A DNA stretch of 9,787 nt from Bifidobacterium breve (lineage in GTDB: Bacteria; Actinomycetota; Acidimicrobiia; IMCC26256). Of this stretch, positions 6,262-9,787 are shown in pieces (the first letter of the stretch is position 1; every line of letters begins with the position of its first letter). Made by a program: the position numbers and the translations under genes. The stretch is taken from positions 1-9,787 of the forward strand of contig CAMDSG010000054.1 of NCBI GenBank assembly GCA_945907055.1. Direction: 5' to 3'. The notes below the pieces were generated by a model. The model saw nothing but the letters and a program-made list of their open reading frames with translations. It made no database searches and had not been told where the DNA came from.

Positions 6262-7992
6262 ATGGTAGGGAATGCTCACCCAGGAATCTTGTTTAACCCG
6301 CATGCCTATGAGGCCAGCGAACTTGATGTCGCTTCACGCTCCCTAATGGAGTCGACCATCACGTACTTCGAGTCGCTCGGTAAGAAGCGCATTACGTCAG
6401 AGGACAACGCCGGGGTTTGGTATGCAGATTTCTGTAACTTCCTCGCCGAGTCCGGGGCCTTCGCCACGCTTATGACACCGGCTGGATACGGAGCGGAGGA
6501 CTCTCGCTGGGATACGTGGCGGAACTGTCACTTCAATGAAATTTCGGCGTTCTATAGCCTCGGCTATTGGTATGCGTGGCAGGTATCGATGCTCGGTCTG
6601 GGCCCTATCTGGATGGGGGAGAACGAAGTAGCGAAAATGCGCACGGCTGAGTTACTGCGCGACGGGGGCATCTTTGCATTTGGCCTCTCCGAGCAGACTC
6701 ATGGCGCCGATATCTACTCAAGCGAGATGACGCTCACACCCAATGGCGATGGAACCTATAGCGCTAGCGGAAGTAAGTACTACATTGGCAACGGCAACGA
6801 GGCCGCGCTGGTATCAGTCTTCGGAAAGATTGCGAATGACGACCCGGATGCCGGTGTTGAGTACGTTTTCTTTGTTGTCAACTCTAAGCACAGCGCCTAT
6901 GAGCTAGAGAAGAACACTATTCATTCTCCGATGTATGTATCGGCCTTCACGCTCCACGAATATCCGATCACAGACGCCGATGTATTGGTGCGCGGAGCCG
7001 AGGCTTGGAACGTCGCGCTCAACACGATCAATGTATGTAAATACAACCTCGGATGGGCATCCATTGGAATATGCACCCACGCTTTATATGAAGCTATAAA
7101 TCATGCTGGCCACCGCAGCCTCTATGGAGGCTTAGTCACTGATTTTGGTCATGTGCGTCAACTATTCGTAGACGCCTATGCACGCCTCACTGCGATGAAA
7201 CTCTTTGCGATGCGTGCAAATGACTATATGCGAAGCGCCTCGGATGAAGACCGTCGCTACCTTCTATATAACCCACTTGTGAAGATGAAAGTAACGACCG
7301 AGGGCGAGCATGTTGTCAACGCTCTCTGGGATGTAATCGCCGCTAAGGGCTTTGAGGCGGATACATACTTCCAGATGGCTGCACGCCACATTCGTGCACT
7401 GCCAAAGCTCGAAGGAACTGTGCATGTCAACATCGCGTTAATCGTCAAATTCATGGCTAACTATTTCTTCGCACCTCAGGAGTATCCAGATATCCCTATG
7501 CGAAGAGACGCAACGAACGACACTTATCTCTTCGAGCAGGCGCCAACGCGAGGGCTGGGGAAGATTTGTTTCCACGACTGGGAGAAGACCTTTAACAAGT
7601 TCGACTCGCTAAATATCTCTATCTTCTGCAGTCAGGTTTTGATTCTCCGCTCAATGCTTGAGGAGGCAGGCCCTGAGGGCTCCCAGGCGCGTGACATCGA
7701 TTTCTTGCTTGCGCTTGGAGAACTCTTCTCACTAGTTGTTTACGCTCAACTAATACTTGAGAATGTCGAGTTGATGGGGATTAGCGAGGAAGTAACAGAG
7801 CAGATGTTCGATGTATTCGTTCGCGACTTCTCCGCGTATGCAACGCGTCTCCACGGAATTTCTGGAGCGACTGAGCGCCAGGCTGAGTTTGCGCTTGCGA
7901 TGGTTAAGCGTCCAAATGCCGATGCAGAGAGATTCAATGCGGTCTGGGAAGAGGTCTCAGGGCTAATGGATACTTACGAACTCGCGCCCTAA
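6262..7992 (+). CDS. acyl-CoA dehydrogenase-like flavoprotein with extended C-terminus
   Basis: The protein belongs to the acyl-CoA dehydrogenase superfamily: FAD enzymes that introduce an alpha,beta double bond into acyl-CoA thioesters. At 576 aa it is much longer than the usual 380-400 aa. The N-terminal helical domain leads into the beta-domain motif FAFGLSEQTHGAD (138-150), matching the flavin/substrate-binding segment, and then SGSKYYIGNG. In the C-terminal helical domain, LEGT carries Glu384 at the position of the catalytic base in medium-chain enzymes (EGT motif). The usual GGxGY segment before it is replaced by AAKGFEADTYFQ. About 150 residues beyond the core form a helical extension. 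The ATG at 6262 has AAGGA five bases upstream, supporting the start. The gene stands alone between mscL and a convergent small gene, so context gives no pathway. Fatty-acid or branched-chain acyl-CoA oxidation is plausible; the substrate is unknown. Confidence 0.87.
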   Translation: MVGNAHPGILFNPHAYEASELDVASRSLMESTITYFESLGKKRITSEDNAGVWYADFCNFLAESGAFATLMTPAGYGAEDSRWDTWRNCHFNEISAFYSLGYWYAWQVSMLGLGPIWMGENEVAKMRTAELLRDGGIFAFGLSEQTHGADIYSSEMTLTPNGDGTYSASGSKYYIGNGNEAALVSVFGKIANDDPDAGVEYVFFVVNSKHSAYELEKNTIHSPMYVSAFTLHEYPITDADVLVRGAEAWNVALNTINVCKYNLGWASIGICTHALYEAINHAGHRSLYGGLVTDFGHVRQLFVDAYARLTAMKLFAMRANDYMRSASDEDRRYLLYNPLVKMKVTTEGEHVVNALWDVIAAKGFEADTYFQMAARHIRALPKLEGTVHVNIALIVKFMANYFFAPQEYPDIPMRRDATNDTYLFEQAPTRGLGKICFHDWEKTFNKFDSLNISIFCSQVLILRSMLEEAGPEGSQARDIDFLLALGELFSLVVYAQLILENVELMGISEEVTEQMFDVFVRDFSAYATRLHGISGATERQAEFALAMVKRPNADAERFNAVWEEVSGLMDTYELAP

Positions 7993-8004
7993 ACGTCTCG
8001 CGTA

Positions 8005-8373
8005 TTAACGCTTGGCTGGGCGTAGTCCGTCTGCCTCGGCTGCCTCTGCATCTCGATAGCAACGATCAGCGGAGGTGCGCTCATACGATGCACCTTCGGG
8101 GGAGTGAAAAATTTCACTTGAGTGCTTTGCTTTGATTGGATAGTTGACCGGGCAGGCACCATCAACTGCTGGGACCCAGGCGGCAGATTTGGATTCATTA
8201 GTCGTGGAGGAGCGCTCCTGATCTGGAGCCTGCTTGCGAGGAAATAGCGGAACTGCAGGGGGAATTTCGGCTGGCTCACTGGCTGGATTGAGGAGTCTCC
8301 ATACCCCCGCTCCTGCTGCTACTGCGGTAGCGAATCCGATTAGTCGCCCTATGAAACCAAGAAGTCTGCGCAT
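8005..8373 (-). CDS. small membrane-anchored protein with a C-terminal Cys/His domain (sunset-like)
   Basis: This 122 aa protein has a hydrophobic N-terminal segment (about 4-28, after MRRLL) that could anchor it in the membrane, then a Pro/Ser-rich linker (about 30-68) and a compact C-terminal domain (about 69-122). The domain shows Cys74 in DGACPVNYPIKAK, His84, IFHSPEG with His90, YERT, Cys105 in DRCYRD, and the ending GLRPAKR. I recognise this pattern from the C-terminal ends of many actinobacterial proteins, where I believe it is called the sunset domain; that name is from memory. The two Cys and two His could bind a metal, which is inference. The gene converges on the acyl-CoA dehydrogenase with a 12-base gap and diverges from the leucine leader. 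No strong ribosome-binding site precedes the ATG. Its function is unknown. Confidence 0.78.
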   Translation of the reverse strand: MRRLLGFIGRLIGFATAVAAGAGVWRLLNPASEPAEIPPAVPLFPRKQAPDQERSSTTNESKSAAWVPAVDGACPVNYPIKAKHSSEIFHSPEGASYERTSADRCYRDAEAAEADGLRPAKR

Positions 8374-8401
8374 GGGGATGGATCTTCGCGCGTTTTAAGG
8401 G

Positions 8402-8431
8402 TTCCGTGCTTAGCGAACTCTCTGGTAGGGT
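8402..8431 (+). promoter_or_regulatory. candidate promoter for the leucine leader and leuA
   Basis: TAGGGT (8426-8431) fits a TAnnnT -10 element, with TTCCGT (8402-8407) 18 bases upstream as a weak -35. Transcription would start around 8438-8442, at or almost at the leader ATG (8442), so the leader message could be leaderless. The same TAGGG could instead act as a weak ribosome-binding sequence if transcription starts further upstream. The 68-base interval 8374-8441 is shared with the divergent small gene. Confidence 0.4.
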
Positions 8432-8441
8432 CTAAAACATC

Positions 8442-8492
8442 ATGAAATCCACAGGATCAATCTCCACCAACACCAGCCTCCTACTTACGTAG
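8442..8492 (+). CDS. leuL: leucine leader peptide (leuA attenuator)
   Basis: This is a 16-codon reading frame, MKSTGSISTNTSLLLT, ending at TAG 8490-8492. Codons 13-15 are three consecutive leucines, CTC CTA CTT (8478-8486), just before the stop, as expected for a sensor of charged Leu-tRNA. Three different Leu codons are used, so more than one isoacceptor would be sampled. It lies upstream of leuA, with a stem starting one base after its stop codon and a strong terminator 30 bases further on. The peptide itself is probably just a by-product of regulation. Leader peptides of this type upstream of leuA are known in actinobacteria. The frame is too short for normal gene calling; the call rests on the Leu run, the terminator and the neighbouring gene together. 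Confidence 0.85.
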   Translation: MKSTGSISTNTSLLLT

Positions 8493-8519
8493 CGGTGGGC
8501 GCCTCCTAGGTGCTCACCG
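8493..8519 (+). promoter_or_regulatory. attenuator stem 1:2 after the leader stop codon
   Basis: Bases 8493-8503 pair with 8509-8519 in an 11-bp stem, including two G-T wobble pairs, over the 5-base loop tccta. It starts directly after the leader TAG, so a ribosome stalled on the Leu codons would cover its left arm. In the attenuation scheme this stem forms when leucine is plentiful and leaves the terminator free to fold. The right side (8504-8510) can instead pair with 8534-8541, inside the terminator. Confidence 0.7.
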
Positions 8520-8521
8520 AT

Positions 8522-8556
8522 GCCTCCTCGTGCCCTTAGGGCCGGGGGGGTTTTTT
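8522..8556 (+). terminator. intrinsic terminator of the leucine attenuator
   Basis: Bases 8523-8530 pair with 8543-8550 (two G-T wobbles), then after a bulged T at 8531 bases 8532-8535 (gccc) pair with 8539-8542 (gggc) over the loop tta. The right arm ends in seven G and is followed directly by six T (8551-8556). This is a textbook Rho-independent terminator, about 120 bases before leuA and 30 bases after the leader peptide stop, so it should control read-through into leuA. Confidence 0.88.
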
Positions 8557-8575
8557 GTTGGCCTACTGAGGCCGG

Positions 8576-8650
8576 CATAACGAAAACCGTCATAACCAAG
8601 ACCGATATAACCAAGACCCATATAACCAAGACCCATATAACCAAGACCCA
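8576..8650 (+). repeat. five tandem 15-bp repeats between the attenuator terminator and leuA
   Basis: Units start at 8576, 8591, 8606, 8621 and 8636. The last three are identical (tataaccaagaccca); the second differs at two positions (cataaccaagaccga) and the first is more diverged (cataacgaaaaccgt). A partial sixth unit (agaccc) follows at 8651-8656. The array is rich in A and C and poor in G, so the transcript would be largely unstructured. It lies after the terminator and before the leuA ribosome-binding site, so only read-through transcripts contain it. One frame is open across it (H-N-E-N-R, H-N-Q-D-R, then Y-N-Q-D-P three times) but has no start codon and ends at TAA 8660-8662, so it is unlikely to be translated. 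It may be a neutral expansion, a spacer or a protein-binding array. Confidence 0.92.
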
Positions 8651-8675
8651 AGACCCGAGTAAAAGGATGAACCCC

Positions 8676-9787
8676 ATGGACAGGGTGAAGATTTTCGATA
8701 CGACCCTTAGAGACGGCGAGCAGAGCCCGGGTATCTCACTCGATACTGGTGAGAAGCTTGAGATCGCTGAGCAACTGGCGCGCCTTGGTGTCGACATCAT
8801 TGAGGCAGGCTTTCCAATCGCTAGCGATGGCGACTTTGAGTCGGTTGAGGCCATCGCTAAACAAGTACAGGGCCCCACGATCGCCGCTCTCTCTCGCACT
8901 GCTTTTAAAGATATCGACCGTGCATGGGAAGCAGTACGCCACGCCAAGAGCAATCGAATCCATGTATTCATCGCAACCTCTGAGATTCACATGGCCAAGA
9001 AACTGCGCATGACACGTGACCAAGTAAAGGTTGAGGCGGCAGCGGGTATTGCACGTGCTGCGAGCTACACCGGTGACGTCGAGTTCTCTCCCGAGGATGG
9101 ATTTAGGTCTGATCCAGAGTTCATGGTCGAGGTATGTCAAATCGCTGTAGATAACGGAGCGACCACCCTGAACATCCCAGACACTGTTGGTTATGCAATG
9201 CCTGGCGACTACGGAGCATTGATTGCCTATGTAATCGAGAATGTGAAGGGCGACTACGTCGTCTCAACCCATTGCCATGACGACCTTGGCCTCGCTGTTG
9301 CAAACTCCCTCTCTGGGGTGCTCAATGGAGCGCGACAGGTTGAGTGTGCAATCAACGGGCTCGGTGAGCGTGCCGGTAACGCAGCACTAGAAGAGGTAGT
9401 GATGGCGATGCGAACTCGCGATGACCACTTTGGTGGGCTCACGACCGGTATCCAGACAGCTGAGTTGGCTCGTACATCTCGCCTTGTATCTCGCCTTACG
9501 GGCTATCCAGTGCAGTACAACAAGGCAGTTGTGGGGCGCAATGCGTTCGCGCATGAGAGCGGTATTCATCAGCACGGAGTTCTCGAGGACCGCAATACAT
9601 ACGAGATTATTGATGCACGAGAAGTTGGACAGGAGGCCGCACAAATTGTGCTCGGTAAGCACTCTGGTCGCCACGCCTTCGCTGAGACACTCTCGACCAT
9701 GGGTCTGCGGATCCAAGGCGATGCGCTTAATCAAGCCTTTACGCGATTCAAAGAACTTGCAGACCGTAAGGTGCAGATTACTGATGC
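8676..9787 (+). CDS. leuA: 2-isopropylmalate synthase, 3' end beyond window
   Basis: LeuA condenses acetyl-CoA with 2-oxoisovalerate to give 2-isopropylmalate, the first committed step of leucine synthesis. From ATG 8676 the frame is open to the window edge (370 complete codons). The TIM-barrel synthase motifs are RDGEQSPG (12-19), the metal-binding STHCHDDLG with His199 and His201, NGLGERAGN (227-235), HESGIHQHG (293-301) and LGKHSGR (326-332). The start fits the short LeuA type of about 500-520 aa, not the longer form of mycobacteria and corynebacteria; the linker and the C-terminal leucine-binding regulatory domain lie outside the window. AGGA at 8664-8667 is eight bases before ATG 8676, favouring it over the in-frame ATG at 8667. 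Homocitrate and citramalate synthases share the fold, but the leucine leader upstream argues strongly for LeuA. Control is probably by attenuation. Confidence 0.95.
   Translation, partial: MDRVKIFDTTLRDGEQSPGISLDTGEKLEIAEQLARLGVDIIEAGFPIASDGDFESVEAIAKQVQGPTIAALSRTAFKDIDRAWEAVRHAKSNRIHVFIATSEIHMAKKLRMTRDQVKVEAAAGIARAASYTGDVEFSPEDGFRSDPEFMVEVCQIAVDNGATTLNIPDTVGYAMPGDYGALIAYVIENVKGDYVVSTHCHDDLGLAVANSLSGVLNGARQVECAINGLGERAGNAALEEVVMAMRTRDDHFGGLTTGIQTAELARTSRLVSRLTGYPVQYNKAVVGRNAFAHESGIHQHGVLEDRNTYEIIDAREVGQEAAQIVLGKHSGRHAFAETLSTMGLRIQGDALNQAFTRFKELADRKVQITD

Noticed and set aside
8560..8573. Hairpin ggcct-actg-aggcc after the terminator
   Set aside because: It is only five pairs with no T-run and no clear competition with the attenuator; noted but not called as a separate element.
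8576..8662. Open plus-strand frame with Y-N-Q-D-P repeats
   Set aside because: There is no start codon between the TGA at 8567-8569 and the repeat, and it ends at TAA 8660-8662 without a ribosome-binding site of its own.
8374..8675. T-box riboswitch or tRNA-like leader for leuA
   Set aside because: I see no specifier-loop or T-box consensus. The leader peptide with Leu codons explains the region.
8432..8971. 179-codon minus-strand open frame with VLVIWVLVI-like repeats
   Set aside because: It runs antisense to the leader, terminator, tandem repeats and start of leuA. The hydrophobic repeats are just the reverse translation of the 15-bp DNA array.

Overview
The window looks like chromosomal core-metabolism sequence from an actinomycete-type bacterium (Actinomycetota), possibly class Acidimicrobiia. 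The reasons are: a compact DEAD-box helicase with an HRSGRTARAG motif VI; a 528-540 aa SerA with an extra domain before its ACT domain; an aspartate aminotransferase of the kind common in actinobacteria; a small anchored protein with a Cys/His C-terminal domain seen widely in actinobacteria; GTG starts; and moderately high GC by eye. No database was searched, so the lineage is inferred. No phage, transposon, CRISPR, rRNA or tRNA feature was seen.

Layout: (1) 67-1299 (+) DEAD-box RNA helicase, with its stop codon inside three 16-nt tandem repeats. (2) 1371-2753 (-) membrane-anchored D-Ala-D-Ala carboxypeptidase, convergent with the helicase. (3) 2869-4065 (+) class I aminotransferase and 4062-5684 (+) D-3-phosphoglycerate dehydrogenase, overlapping by four bases (GTGA) and so probably one translationally coupled operon. 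(4) 5725-6081 (-) MscL mechanosensitive channel; its expected N-terminus lies upstream but is cut by an in-frame TAG. (5) 6262-7992 (+) acyl-CoA dehydrogenase-like flavoprotein. (6) 8005-8373 (-) small anchored protein, divergent from the leucine control region. (7) 8402-8675 a complete leucine attenuator: candidate promoter, 16-codon leader peptide with three consecutive Leu codons, an 11-bp stem, a strong intrinsic terminator, and then five 15-bp tandem repeats. (8) 8676-9787 (+) leuA, 2-isopropylmalate synthase, running off the right edge.

The genes mix amino-acid synthesis (transaminase, SerA, LeuA) with envelope functions (DD-carboxypeptidase, MscL). The most informative region is the leuA leader. 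Its parts are arranged as in ribosome-mediated attenuation: when Leu-tRNA is scarce the ribosome should stall at CTC-CTA-CTT, free the downstream strand for an alternative pairing and let transcription reach leuA. The tandem repeat between terminator and leuA is not part of the usual attenuator design. The interrupted mscL start is the other point that most deserves checking. I did not find a convincing wholly new multi-gene system.
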